Below the pieces are notes generated by a model. The model had not been told where the DNA came from and did not search any database. It worked only from the letters and a program-made list of their open reading frames with translations. A stretch of DNA of 64,000 nt from Streptomyces sp. SirexAA-E. GTDB lineage: Bacteria > Actinomycetota > Actinomycetes > Streptomycetales > Streptomycetaceae. The position numbers and the translations under genes are program-made. Of this stretch, positions 39,789 through 48,818 are shown piece by piece (the stretch's first letter is position 1; each line of letters begins with the position of its first letter). The stretch is from NCBI RefSeq assembly GCF_000177195.2, contig NC_015953.1, forward strand, positions 5,890,001 to 5,954,000. Reading direction: 5' to 3'.

Positions 39789-40184
39789 TCAGGCCCCGGG
39801 CCGTACCGTGCGCGGGCCCGCGCACCGGGCCCCGTACGCCTCGACCCGTCGGCGCAGTTCCCGGTCGGCCGTGACCACCAGGCACGTACGGTCCGGCGCA
39901 CCGGAGGCCCAGTCGGCGACCAGGCCGACGATCCGGTCGTCGCCCTCGTCCGGGGCGCTCTCCACGCGTACACCCGGTACGCAGTCCACGCCCCGGGCGG
40001 CGCCCTCCACGACCAGCACCACATCGAGCGGCCCGGGGAGGCCGGGGAGCCCGGCCGCGGCGTACGGGACCAGCGAGTCCCGCAGCCGCTCGGCGGCACC
40101 GCGTCTGTCGCGCCACCAGCCGTCCGGCACCGACCCGACCACGTTCGCCGCGTCGACCACGACCAGGGCCCGTTCGTTCGTCAC
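39789..40184 (-). CDS. NYN/PIN-like domain protein
   Basis: Protein of 131 aa with a Rossmann-like fold typical of NYN (YacP-like) ribonucleases. The N-terminal acidic strand VVVDAANVVGSVPDGWW, the central DEGDDRIVGLVADWA and the last VVTADRELRRRVEAYGA supply the usual Asp residues of a metal-binding nuclease pocket. In streptomycete annotation such proteins are often called NTP pyrophosphohydrolase; the motif pattern fits a nuclease better. It is convergent with the permease, 13 nt apart, and 20 nt upstream of the LCP stop on the same strand as LCP. Confidence 0.65.
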   Translation of the reverse strand: MTNERALVVVDAANVVGSVPDGWWRDRRGAAERLRDSLVPYAAAGLPGLPGPLDVVLVVEGAARGVDCVPGVRVESAPDEGDDRIVGLVADWASGAPDRTCLVVTADRELRRRVEAYGARCAGPRTVRPGA

Positions 40185-40204
40185 CCCCGAAGGGTGACAC
40201 AGGC

Positions 40205-41302
40205 TCAGCCCCCGGTGGCCGGGGACTTCTTCGCGGACTCCGGGATCGAGGCGTCCTCACGGATCGCCTTCCAGAGGTCGTCGGCCTGCGGCTGCGCGGC
40301 CACCACACGGTTCGGGTCGGTCTTGTCGTACGCCACCGGGAGCATGATCGTCTCCATGGTGGACGGGTCCACGCCGTTCATCGAGCGGGCGAACTCGCTG
40401 AGCGAGGTCAGCGACGCGAGTCCCTCGTCCGTGGTGAGCGCCTTGGTGGCCGAGTCGGCGACCTTGTACGTGGTCGTCGGGCTGCCCAGCAGGTCCTGCG
40501 ACTTGATTTCCGTCAGCAGGGCCAGGAGGAACTGCTGCTGAAGACCGATCCGCCCGAGGTCGCTGCCGTCCCCGACGCCGTGCCGGGTCCGGACGTAGGC
40601 GAGCGACTGGGTGCCGTCCAGTTTGTGGGTGCCGGCGGTCAGATCGAGCCCGGAGGACTTGTCGTGGATCGGCTCCTCGACGTCGACGGAGACACCGCCT
40701 ATCGCGTCCACGAGATCCTTGAAGCCGGCGAAGTTGATCTCCATGTAGTGGTCGATGCGGACGCCGGACATCTTCTCCACGGTCTTCACCACGCAGGCCG
40801 GACCGACCTGCGAGTACACCGAGTTGAACATGACCCGCTCGGCGGACGGCGACGTCGAACCGTCCTCCTTGACACACTCCGGCCGGGTCACCAGCGTGTC
40901 GCGCGGGATGGAGACCGCGACGGCTTCCCGCCGGCCCTCGGGGATGTGCACCACCAGAGCGGTGTCCGACCGGGCCCCGCTGACGTCACCGCCACCGCCC
41001 AGCTCCTTGTTCTCCGCCCCGGCGCGCGAGTCGGAGCCGAGGACGAGCAGGTTCTGTCCGGCGGTGGGCAGCTTCTCGGGGCGGTCCTGGCCGAGGGCCT
41101 TGTCGATGTCGACGCCCTTGATGTTGCCGTCCAGACTGCTGTACAGCCAGTAGGCGGTGCCGCCGCCGGCGAGCAGGAGGACGACCAGCACACCGAGCGT
41201 GATCTTCAGGCCGCGACGGCGCTTGCGTGGCTTGGCCGCGCGCCGCGAGCGGGGGCCGTCCGGGCCGTCGTGTGAATCCGGCGTCATGGCGTCGTGGCTC
41301 AT
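40205..41302 (-). CDS. LytR-CpsA-Psr (LCP) family glycopolymer ligase
   Basis: Protein of about 365 aa. A basic cytoplasmic head (KPRKRRRGLK) precedes one membrane helix, then the extracellular LCP domain. Arg/Asp residues that bind the polyprenyl pyrophosphate are visible in LVLGSDSRAGAE, RSDTALVVHIPEG and SIPRDTLV, with AYVRTRHGVGDGSDLGRIGLQQQ near the end. LCP proteins attach secondary polymers such as teichoic acids or capsules to peptidoglycan. ATG 41302 is preferred over ATG 41326, which lacks a ribosome binding site. Divergent from the Stealth cluster, it could be the ligase for that polymer (inference). Confidence 0.9.
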   Translation of the reverse strand: MSHDAMTPDSHDGPDGPRSRRAAKPRKRRRGLKITLGVLVVLLLAGGGTAYWLYSSLDGNIKGVDIDKALGQDRPEKLPTAGQNLLVLGSDSRAGAENKELGGGGDVSGARSDTALVVHIPEGRREAVAVSIPRDTLVTRPECVKEDGSTSPSAERVMFNSVYSQVGPACVVKTVEKMSGVRIDHYMEINFAGFKDLVDAIGGVSVDVEEPIHDKSSGLDLTAGTHKLDGTQSLAYVRTRHGVGDGSDLGRIGLQQQFLLALLTEIKSQDLLGSPTTTYKVADSATKALTTDEGLASLTSLSEFARSMNGVDPSTMETIMLPVAYDKTDPNRVVAAQPQADDLWKAIREDASIPESAKKSPATGG

Positions 41303-41753
41303 CCTGCTCGAGTCCTCAAATCTCATGGCCCGGCATGGGCGGTGAAGTGCGTGGGACTCGGGTGGGGGGTGTGACCGGTCCGTGAATGCATGACTGACCG
41401 AGCACTATAGAACAGGTGACCGCAAGCGGTGCCCGACGGCCGTGCGACCGGAGGCCGTGCCACGGCCGCGTGGACGCGTCGTCGCGGCCTCCGTGCCCCG
41501 CCGGGACGAGGCGGACCGGTCGCGCCGAGGCCCCCCGCGATCGCCGCACGGTGGCGGCGAGCCGGTCTCCGGGGGCGGCGCGTCATGGAGATGTGTGGGC
41601 CAGGTGAAGCATGTGACAAAATTCTGATGCGCAGGTCTGTTCGACAAGGGCCTCGGGGGACACCGTTCCCGACGGGCTCCGTCGCACCACGGCCCCTGTG
41701 AGCCGGAGCTCGGGGGTGCCCCTGGGAACCGGACGAGATGTGACGAGAAGGGC
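41303..41753. other. divergent intergenic region LCP / propeller gene
   Basis: About 450 bp between divergent genes. It has an AT-richer patch at 41610-41630 that may hold the promoter of the rightward cluster. I could not fix a -35/-10 pair, and I see no strong repeat. Confidence 0.35.
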
Positions 41754-41759
41754 GTGGGC

Positions 41760-42878
41760 ATGCGAGTGAGGTCCGGGCGTGCGGCGCGGGTGAGCCGCCC
41801 AGGCGACACGGCCGACACGGAGAAGAAGGCGGCCGCTTCGACGCCCCGCGCCGTGGTCGTGGAAGGGCCGTGGCTCTCCATGGGTAAGGACGGTCGGCTG
41901 ACCGCGTTCACGCGTGTCGACGGGGGGCTGCGGCGTTGGACGCAGGTCCGCCCTGCCGGGCGGGAGTGGACCGGACCTGACTCCTTTTCCGCTCCGGCGT
42001 TGTCGCATCTGTCGGTGGCGCAGGGCGTGGACGGATTCGTCCGCCTCCTCGGGCGTCGTGTCTCCCGTGAGGGCGGTGCCGCTGCCGTGGTCCAGGCCAC
42101 TCAATTCCAGACGGGCCGTCCGGTCACGGAATGGAAGGTCGTGGGCAATCCGCACAACGACGCCGACAGCGCCGGGCGCATGGGCGCCCCGGTGGTCGCG
42201 GTGAGCGGATCGGGTCGCGTCCACGCCTTCGTGGCGAACGCCGGCGGAGGGGTGTCGATGCGCCGCGAGGGTGCCAACGGTGCGTGGGAGCCGTGGCGTG
42301 ATCTCCAGGGGAGTGGTGCGCAGGAAGGGTTGGTCGCTTCCTCCCTCGCTTCCGGGCGCATCGAACTCTTCGTGCCCGGTACGGGCTCCGTCCTGCGTTG
42401 GCGGCAGGCTGAGCCCGACGGTGCCATGGACCGGTGCCCCGACCTGCAGATCGCCGTGCGTCCCGGAAGTGCCATGGGGCTGGAGACCGCGCCGGACCGT
42501 GTGACGTACTACTGGGCGGACGCCGGGACGGGCGCTCTTGTCGCGCACCGGCCCGGCAGCTGGGTGATTCCGTTGGGAGGCGGGCAGGTCGACGGGCGCG
42601 TCGCGGCTCTCCGGACGTGGCTGGACGGCTACGACTGCACGGTGCTCGCCCACCGGGGCCTGGACGGCCGGATCATGATCGCCGCCTGTGGGACGGAGAA
42701 CGAAGGCGGGGGCCTTTGGTGGTCACCGACCGGGGAGAAGGCCGGCGGGTCGCCGGCGTTGGCGTGCGACGCCGAAGGCCGGGTCGTGTTGGCGGTGACC
42801 GGCGACGACGGAGCGCTGCGCATCGCCCGGCAGACGGACGAAGCCGGTTTGGCTATGGCGCCCTCGGTGAGGGTCTGA
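41760..42878 (+). CDS. beta-propeller lectin-like protein
   Basis: Protein of 372 aa with no signal peptide or membrane helix. It contains repeated blades of the tectonin/PLL-like kind, each with a pattern such as GRVHAFVANAGGGVSMRRE, WEPWRDLQGSG and GRIELFVPGTGSVLRWRQ. It aligns co-linearly with the C-terminal half of the PIG-L deacetylase at 48819-50819 (shared WKVVGNP / WEVVGNP, then HAFVANAG / HVFVRNFG). Such propellers bind sugars or glycopolymers. ATG 41760 has AAGGG about 7 nt upstream. It opens the surface-polymer cluster; its role may be recognition or chaperoning of the polymer. Confidence 0.65.
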   Translation: MRVRSGRAARVSRPGDTADTEKKAAASTPRAVVVEGPWLSMGKDGRLTAFTRVDGGLRRWTQVRPAGREWTGPDSFSAPALSHLSVAQGVDGFVRLLGRRVSREGGAAAVVQATQFQTGRPVTEWKVVGNPHNDADSAGRMGAPVVAVSGSGRVHAFVANAGGGVSMRREGANGAWEPWRDLQGSGAQEGLVASSLASGRIELFVPGTGSVLRWRQAEPDGAMDRCPDLQIAVRPGSAMGLETAPDRVTYYWADAGTGALVAHRPGSWVIPLGGGQVDGRVAALRTWLDGYDCTVLAHRGLDGRIMIAACGTENEGGGLWWSPTGEKAGGSPALACDAEGRVVLAVTGDDGALRIARQTDEAGLAMAPSVRV

Positions 42879-43140
42879 CGCGCTGTCGCTCCCTGGGTCG
42901 ATGGGTCCACCCCTTGATGTGGTCCGCGCTGCCTGGGGTGATGGGGGTTTCGCATAGGGGGTCAGAGGCGTAACGAACGCGCATATAACTTGTTCACGGA
43001 TGGACAAAAGTCGACCAAGATGTGAAGATCCTGTGGCGGCCCGTCTGCCTCCAGCGACAGGTCCCGCGCGATGAGGCTTTCGGTGGGACCGAAGAGTGAG
43101 ACGGGGCTGCGGCCCCTGTGTATGGGTGGGGCGAACTTCT
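42879..43140. other. intergenic gap before first Stealth gene
   Basis: 262 bp with no gene. It contains a weak dyad around 42989-43010 (CTTGT ... ACAAAAG). Possibly a second promoter for the Stealth genes, since the gap is longer than others in the cluster. Confidence 0.3.
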
Positions 43141-44940
43141 GTGAGCGGCAGCAATCCTGAGACCAGTGCGCTTGTGTCGACATATCGGTCTTTGGTTCCG
43201 GTTCGAGCCCGTCGTCGACTCGTACGACGCGTTCCCGCCCCACTCCGCAACCTGGTCATGCACGCGCTCGCGAGCTTCGACTCCGCCCGTTCGGCCGTCG
43301 TCGTACGGGCGCTGGGCGGTCGCCGGAAGCCCGCCAGGCACAGCGCCGAGGCTTCCCTCCGGGTGGTCCGGGTCCAGGGCAGGCACGTCCGCGCGGCGGT
43401 GGTGCGCGGAGCCACCGAGTGGGCCGCGCGGGCCAGGAACTTCCACATGCTTGTCGAGATCCTGGAAGAGGCCGAGATCGCGTACTTCGCCGTGCGGGGG
43501 ACCGGGAAGAGCATTCCGTGCGTCGCCGTGTCCGCGCGGCTGCGCGACGACGTCGAGGAAATCCTCCAGCTCGCCTTCGGACGCAATCCCGGCTACGCGG
43601 CCGAGGGGGCGGGTGGACAGCTGAGGGCCGGTTCGTCGGCGCAGACGTGGCGGCGGCTCCGCTCCAGCGCGGTGATACGCCTTTCCTGGAACGTCTGTGA
43701 TCCGACCGGGCATTTGATCTTCGGCCCGGAATCCGGCTGCGATCTGGAATTCTGGTCCGAGGAAGAAGGCGCGCTGATCGCCCCCAGGCCCAACTCCGTG
43801 CTGGCGCGGGTATCCGTCGCCGCGGAAGGCCGGATGGCTGAGCAGAAACTCTTCAGCCCGGTTCCGAGTCAGTACCACACGGGGTATGCCCGTACGCTTC
43901 CCGACTTCACCGTTCGGCTGCCGGAGGACCACGCCTACCCCATAGACGTCGTGTACACCTGGGTCGACGCCGACGATCCGGTCTGGCGCGCGGGCAAGGA
44001 GGCGGTCCGGCGTGGCCTGCGGCCGGACACCGAGGTGCGCCTGCACGAGCAGGCCGACAACGCCGCCCGGTACACGAGCCGTGACGAACTCCGGTACTCC
44101 CTCCGGTCGATCCACCAGTACGCGCCTTGGGTCCGCAACATCTTCCTCGTCACCGCGGGGCAGACACCGGGCTGGCTGAACACCGAACATCCCGGGATCA
44201 GAGTGGTGGACCACGAGGAGATATTCTCCGCTCCGTCGGCCCTGCCGACTTTCAACTCGCACGCCATCGAGAGCCAGCTGCACCACATCCCGGATCTCTC
44301 CGAGCACTTCCTCTACCTCAATGACGACGTGTTCTTCGGCCGTCCGGTGCAGCCGGACCTCTTCTTCCATCCCAACGGCCTGACCAAGTTCTTCATGTCG
44401 AAGGCGCTCATCCCCCCGGGCACCACGACGCCCGAGGACCTCCCGGTGGACGCCGCCGGGAAGAACAGCCGCGGGCTCATCGCCCAGCAGTTCGGCACGG
44501 TCATCTCGCAGAAGATGAAGCACACGCCGCACGCTCTGCGCCGTTCCGTGCTGGACGAGATCGAGCAGACGTACTCCCGCGCCCACTGGGTGACGCAGCA
44601 TTCGACGTTTCGCTCGCCGAACGACATCCCCATCGCGTCGTCGCTCCACCACTACTTCGCCTACCACCTGGCGCGCGCCACGCTGGGCAGTCTGCGGTAC
44701 GTCTACATCGACATCGGTGACGCCCTGGCGCAGCGCCGGCTGGACCGGCTCGTCGCCAGGCGGGACTTCGACACGTTCTGCATCAACGACACGGTGGTTC
44801 CGGCGGACCCCGCCGCCCAGGAGCTCATGGTGAAACGTTTCCTCGAAAGCTACTTCCCCGTGCCGAGCCCGTACGAGCTGCCCGGGGCCGAAGGACTGCC
44901 GACCAGGCGTACCGCCGAGCTGGGACGGACACACCAGTGA
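43141..44940 (+). CDS. Stealth family sugar-phosphate transferase
   Basis: Protein of 599 aa. Residues about 265-600 carry the Stealth conserved regions: CR1 YPIDVVYTWVDADDPVW, CR2 YTSRDELRYSLRSIHQYAPW with LPTFNSHAIESQLHHI and HFLYLNDDVFFGRP, and later CR3/CR4 (HTPHALRRSVLDEIE, ASSLHHYFAYHLA). The acidic and His residues of the GlcNAc-phosphotransferase-like active site are retained. Stealth enzymes transfer sugar 1-phosphate from a nucleotide sugar, building poly(glycosyl phosphate) chains. Residues about 100-190 form a separate alpha/beta module (EIAYFAVRGTG) also found in the GT4-Stealth protein. GTG 43141 is the likely start. Cytoplasmic. Confidence 0.87.
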   Translation: MSGSNPETSALVSTYRSLVPVRARRRLVRRVPAPLRNLVMHALASFDSARSAVVVRALGGRRKPARHSAEASLRVVRVQGRHVRAAVVRGATEWAARARNFHMLVEILEEAEIAYFAVRGTGKSIPCVAVSARLRDDVEEILQLAFGRNPGYAAEGAGGQLRAGSSAQTWRRLRSSAVIRLSWNVCDPTGHLIFGPESGCDLEFWSEEEGALIAPRPNSVLARVSVAAEGRMAEQKLFSPVPSQYHTGYARTLPDFTVRLPEDHAYPIDVVYTWVDADDPVWRAGKEAVRRGLRPDTEVRLHEQADNAARYTSRDELRYSLRSIHQYAPWVRNIFLVTAGQTPGWLNTEHPGIRVVDHEEIFSAPSALPTFNSHAIESQLHHIPDLSEHFLYLNDDVFFGRPVQPDLFFHPNGLTKFFMSKALIPPGTTTPEDLPVDAAGKNSRGLIAQQFGTVISQKMKHTPHALRRSVLDEIEQTYSRAHWVTQHSTFRSPNDIPIASSLHHYFAYHLARATLGSLRYVYIDIGDALAQRRLDRLVARRDFDTFCINDTVVPADPAAQELMVKRFLESYFPVPSPYELPGAEGLPTRRTAELGRTHQ

Positions 44941-45881
44941 TACCTCGACGATCCCACCTCCGCGCGGCTCGGGGCCGACTGGAGGCCCGTGCCGCCGCCT
45001 TGCGCTCGTGGCTCATCCTGCGCGTCTTCCTGCCGCGCCGTTCCAGGCACACGGCACGGCTGAAGTACGCAGCCGTGCTCGACGGTCAGACGGTCAACCT
45101 CCACGCCGAGCTGCCACGGTCGGTCCGGCTGCCGGACCACGCGGAACTCGTCCTCACACGCGGCCGACGGCACCACGAAAGTCCTGCCCGTGTCTACGAG
45201 GGCGGCGACGGCACCCTGCTCATGGACGCGGCCGTACTGCTCGGGGCCGAGGTGGGTGGCGCCCCGGTGGACCCCGGCCGCTGGCAGGTCAGACTGCGGC
45301 TGCGCACAGGGAGCCGGACACGCCGCATACCGTTGCTGCTGGTGGAACTGCCCACTCCGTACGAGGGCCCGACCAAGCCGATGACGGCATCCGGCGTGAC
45401 CGGCCGACGCCACCGGATCGGCCGGTCCGTCACCGGGAACATGCGTGTGGTCACCGCAGTCGCCAAGCCGGGCGCCGAAGTCGTCAAGGTGCACATCACC
45501 CATGCGGGGATCTCCGTCGACTTCCGGCTTCTCGGTATCCGGATCGACGAGCCCGAGGCGGAGTTCATCGCCTCGGGACGCCGACTGCGACAGCCCGTCA
45601 CCGTGCTGGCCGACGGGACCGCCAGGGTCGAGGTCCCGCTGGAGGGCATGGCCCCGCGCCGGAGCCGGCCCGAACACTGGGACGTCGCGGTGACCGGGGC
45701 GTCCGGCCGCACCTTCCGGCTGGGACGTCGTCTGCACGACGTCCGTAACCCCCTCCGGGTCTTCGCGATGCGTGCGACGGCGATCGCCCCGCGGGGGCAG
45801 CGCCCCCTGCTCGTCCAGCCCCGCTACACGCCTGCGGGCAACCTCCGCATCACCTGCACCCCGATGCCAGAAATCGGCTGA
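44937..45881 (+). CDS. beta-rich protein of unknown function
   Basis: Protein of 314 aa. The first 45 residues are Arg-rich and amphipathic (RSHLRAARGRLEARAAALRS). The rest is a series of beta-strands with short loops and two similar halves of about 120 aa (each ending in a W-V-L/V-R or WDVAVTG strand), suggesting two beta-sandwich domains. No signal peptide is evident. It overlaps the Stealth gene (GTGA) and lies 8 nt before the GT4-Stealth gene, so it is fully embedded in the pathway. It may be a scaffold or polymer-binding subunit. I recognise no family. Confidence 0.7.
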   Translation: MIPRRSHLRAARGRLEARAAALRSWLILRVFLPRRSRHTARLKYAAVLDGQTVNLHAELPRSVRLPDHAELVLTRGRRHHESPARVYEGGDGTLLMDAAVLLGAEVGGAPVDPGRWQVRLRLRTGSRTRRIPLLLVELPTPYEGPTKPMTASGVTGRRHRIGRSVTGNMRVVTAVAKPGAEVVKVHITHAGISVDFRLLGIRIDEPEAEFIASGRRLRQPVTVLADGTARVEVPLEGMAPRRSRPEHWDVAVTGASGRTFRLGRRLHDVRNPLRVFAMRATAIAPRGQRPLLVQPRYTPAGNLRITCTPMPEIG

Positions 45882-45889
45882 AAGACCAG

Positions 45890-48763
45890 ATGAAGATCAC
45901 TTTCCTGCTGACTACCGCCGATGCCGTGGGAGGAACCGAACGCGCCGTCTTCAACCAGGCGTCGGAACTCGCGGCAGGCCACGACGTGCGCGTGCTGAGC
46001 GTTTTCAAGTCCAAGGCGGCCCAGTTCTTCTCGCCCGACGAACGAGTGCGCGTCGACTATCTCGTCGACCTCACGGGACCTGTTCAGCGCCCCCTGCGCG
46101 ACACGACGGTGGACGACGCGGCCTGGGCGGCACTGTCCGCGCAGCCCAGTCGCATCGTGGACCGCGCCTGGGAGGCCGCGTTCAACCGGGTCTCGGACCT
46201 GGAACTCGAACTGGCGTTGCAGGACACGGACACCGACGTACTGATCACCACCACGCCCGCGCTCATGGCCCTCGCGGTTCACCTGGCACCCTCATGGGTG
46301 GTCACGGTGCATCAGGAGCACCGGGTGTCCGAACTACGCGGTACCAGCGGCGAGCCGCTCCTGCGCTATTCCGCCAAGCTCGACGCGCTCGGCGTGCTGA
46401 GCGAGCGGACCCGGGAATGGTTCGCGGAGACCCTGGGGACGGCCGCGCCGAGGCTGGAAGTCGTACCCAACGCCCTCCCCGGTGGATTCCGCCCGAGGTC
46501 GACCCTGGAGACCCGGACGGTCGTCATCGCCGGGCGGCTGGTGGGCGAGAAGCAGATCGACCACGCCGTCACGGCCTGGGCGACGGTGGCGCGGCGGCAC
46601 CCTTCGTGGACCTTGCGGATCTTCGGGGACGGGCCGCTCAGCGGCGCGCTCCGACGCCAGATCGACGCGCTCGGCCTGCACGACAGCGTCCAGCTCAACG
46701 GCAACTCACCGCATCTCGCGGAGGAGTGGGCCAAGGCCAGCATCGCCCTGCTGACCTCACGCAACGAAGCCTTCGGGCTCGTCCTCGCCGAGGCACAGGC
46801 CGCCGGTGTACCGGTGGTCTCCTACGACTCGCCCAACGGGCCCCGTGAGGTGATCATCGACGGTCACTCCGGGATGCTGGTGCCCACCGGCGACATCGAC
46901 GCGCTGACCGCCTGCCTGCTCCGGCTCATCGAGGACGCACCGCTACGACACCGCATGGGCGAGGCCGCTCTGGAGGTCGTCGGGCGTTTCGCTCCGGCGG
47001 TGGTCACCGGCCGGTGGGAACGCATCTTCGCGGAACTCGTCGCTGACCGGGACGCCGGCCGCCGGGACACGGCCAAGACCGAGCGACAGGCCATGCACGA
47101 CCTGCTCAGCGGGGGAGACGGCACCGTGCCGGCCGCCTCCCCGGCGCCCGCCAGCACCGTGCGTACCGGCAACCAGCGCGCGTCGGAGGACCGCCTGCTC
47201 AAGGGCGACCGCGGGCTGGTCCGCGACGGCGGACAGCTGTGCAAGGTCATCGAGTGGGAATCTCCCTGGGACATCGTCCAGGCCAATCTGGCGCTCGCCG
47301 CCGATGTGCTGGAGGGCGCGGACATCCCCTACTTCGTGGTGCGTGACTCCCTGGTGAGGCACACCGTCGCCGTGCACGCCTCCTACTGGGAGGCCACCTT
47401 GAAGTCACTCGCCGGCGCCTACCGGGACCGGGCGGTGTACGCCTCGGTGCTCAACGAGAACCAGAACGCGGTCGCCACGGTGCTCGCGGGCCTCCTCGAG
47501 AACTACCTCGGCACCCCTGGCTCGGGGGTACGCGTCTACCAGAGTGCCGTGGCCCGGTCCCGCACACTCAGGCTCGGCGCCGTCTACGGCTGCACCATCT
47601 CGTTCTGGGACGACGACCCGGAGGACGGGGCATTCCTCACCTCTCCCACCCGGACCCTCATCGGTGACCGGGTGCCCAAGCAGGCCATGACGCGCACCCC
47701 TCTCACCCTGGGGGCGCGCGTCTATCCCTCGATCACGCCCTTCACCCGTCCCCTGCACGGCGATGTGACGTTCCCCGTCGACGCCGTGTACACGTGGGTC
47801 GACGGAGCCGACCTGGACTGGCTGGAACGCAAGAACACAGCCCTGGCCGGGCTGGGTCTGGAGACCGAGGACGCGGCCACGAGCGCGGCCAGGTTCCGGG
47901 ACCGGGACGAGCTGCGCTACTCACTGCGCTCGATCGACATGTACGCGCCGTGGATCCGGAACATCTACCTGGTCACCGACCAGCAGGTGCCGTCCTGGCT
48001 CGACACCGAGCACCCCCGTGTCCGGGTCGTCGACCACAGGGAGATCTTCGGACCGCGCGGGATGCTGCCGACCTACAACTCCCATGCGATCGAGAGCCAA
48101 CTGCACCACATCGAAGGCCTGGCGGAGCACTTCCTCTACTTCAACGACGACGTCTTCGTCGGCCGGACCCTCCAGCCCGGCATGTTCTTCCACAGCAACG
48201 GCCAGGCGAAGCACTTCATGTCGCCCACCGCCGTGCCGATGGCTCCGGCGAGCTACGCCGACGAGTTCAACATCAGCGCGGCCAAGAACAACCGGGCGCT
48301 CATCGAAGCCACCTTCGGCCAGGTGCTGGCGCATTCCTTCCTGCACGCCCCCCACCCGCTGCGCCGCAGCGTGCTGGAGGAGATCGAGGAGTACTACCAG
48401 GGGCCCATGGCGACGACGGCCGCCAACCAGCTACGCAACCACAGCGATGTCTCCGTCGCCTCGTCGCTGCACCACTACTACGGCTATCACACGCTGCGCA
48501 GTGTGCCGGGAAGCATCTCCTGCGGCTTCGTCAACGTCGGCCTGAGCGACCACAAGCCGCGCCTGAACCGCATCCTGACGGCCCGTCCGCACGACGTCTT
48601 CTGCCTCAACGACTTCCATGACGGGGACGTTTCGGAGGAGGAACAGGACTCGATACTCACGGCCTTCCTCCCCAGCTACTTCCCCGTCGCGAGCCAGTTC
48701 GAGAAGGGTTCGCCACGCAATCAGCGCGCCCGCATCGGCAGCCTCCCGGGGTGGCCCATGTGA
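45890..48763 (+). CDS. bifunctional GT4 glycosyltransferase-Stealth protein
   Basis: Protein of 957 aa with three parts. Residues 1-390 form a GT4 glycosyltransferase (N-terminal LLTTADAVGGTERAVFNQA; nucleotide-sugar EX7E-type region SRNEAFGLVLAEAQAAGVPV). Residues about 440-620 form the same alpha/beta module as in the other Stealth protein (ADIPYFVVRDSLVRHTVAVH). Residues about 628-957 form a Stealth phosphotransferase (FPVDAVYTWVDGADLDW, FRDRDELRYSLRSIDMYAPW, HFLYFNDDVFVGRT, ASSLHHYYGYH). A single polypeptide could thus add one sugar by glycosidic and one by phosphodiester linkage, as needed for a diglycosyl-phosphate repeat. Cytoplasmic; products inferred. Confidence 0.87.
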   Translation: MKITFLLTTADAVGGTERAVFNQASELAAGHDVRVLSVFKSKAAQFFSPDERVRVDYLVDLTGPVQRPLRDTTVDDAAWAALSAQPSRIVDRAWEAAFNRVSDLELELALQDTDTDVLITTTPALMALAVHLAPSWVVTVHQEHRVSELRGTSGEPLLRYSAKLDALGVLSERTREWFAETLGTAAPRLEVVPNALPGGFRPRSTLETRTVVIAGRLVGEKQIDHAVTAWATVARRHPSWTLRIFGDGPLSGALRRQIDALGLHDSVQLNGNSPHLAEEWAKASIALLTSRNEAFGLVLAEAQAAGVPVVSYDSPNGPREVIIDGHSGMLVPTGDIDALTACLLRLIEDAPLRHRMGEAALEVVGRFAPAVVTGRWERIFAELVADRDAGRRDTAKTERQAMHDLLSGGDGTVPAASPAPASTVRTGNQRASEDRLLKGDRGLVRDGGQLCKVIEWESPWDIVQANLALAADVLEGADIPYFVVRDSLVRHTVAVHASYWEATLKSLAGAYRDRAVYASVLNENQNAVATVLAGLLENYLGTPGSGVRVYQSAVARSRTLRLGAVYGCTISFWDDDPEDGAFLTSPTRTLIGDRVPKQAMTRTPLTLGARVYPSITPFTRPLHGDVTFPVDAVYTWVDGADLDWLERKNTALAGLGLETEDAATSAARFRDRDELRYSLRSIDMYAPWIRNIYLVTDQQVPSWLDTEHPRVRVVDHREIFGPRGMLPTYNSHAIESQLHHIEGLAEHFLYFNDDVFVGRTLQPGMFFHSNGQAKHFMSPTAVPMAPASYADEFNISAAKNNRALIEATFGQVLAHSFLHAPHPLRRSVLEEIEEYYQGPMATTAANQLRNHSDVSVASSLHHYYGYHTLRSVPGSISCGFVNVGLSDHKPRLNRILTARPHDVFCLNDFHDGDVSEEEQDSILTAFLPSYFPVASQFEKGSPRNQRARIGSLPGWPM

Positions 48764-48818
48764 CGTACCCCGTGACACCTCCCGTCGACCCGTCCGGAGA
48801 CGCACAGAAGGCCACCGC

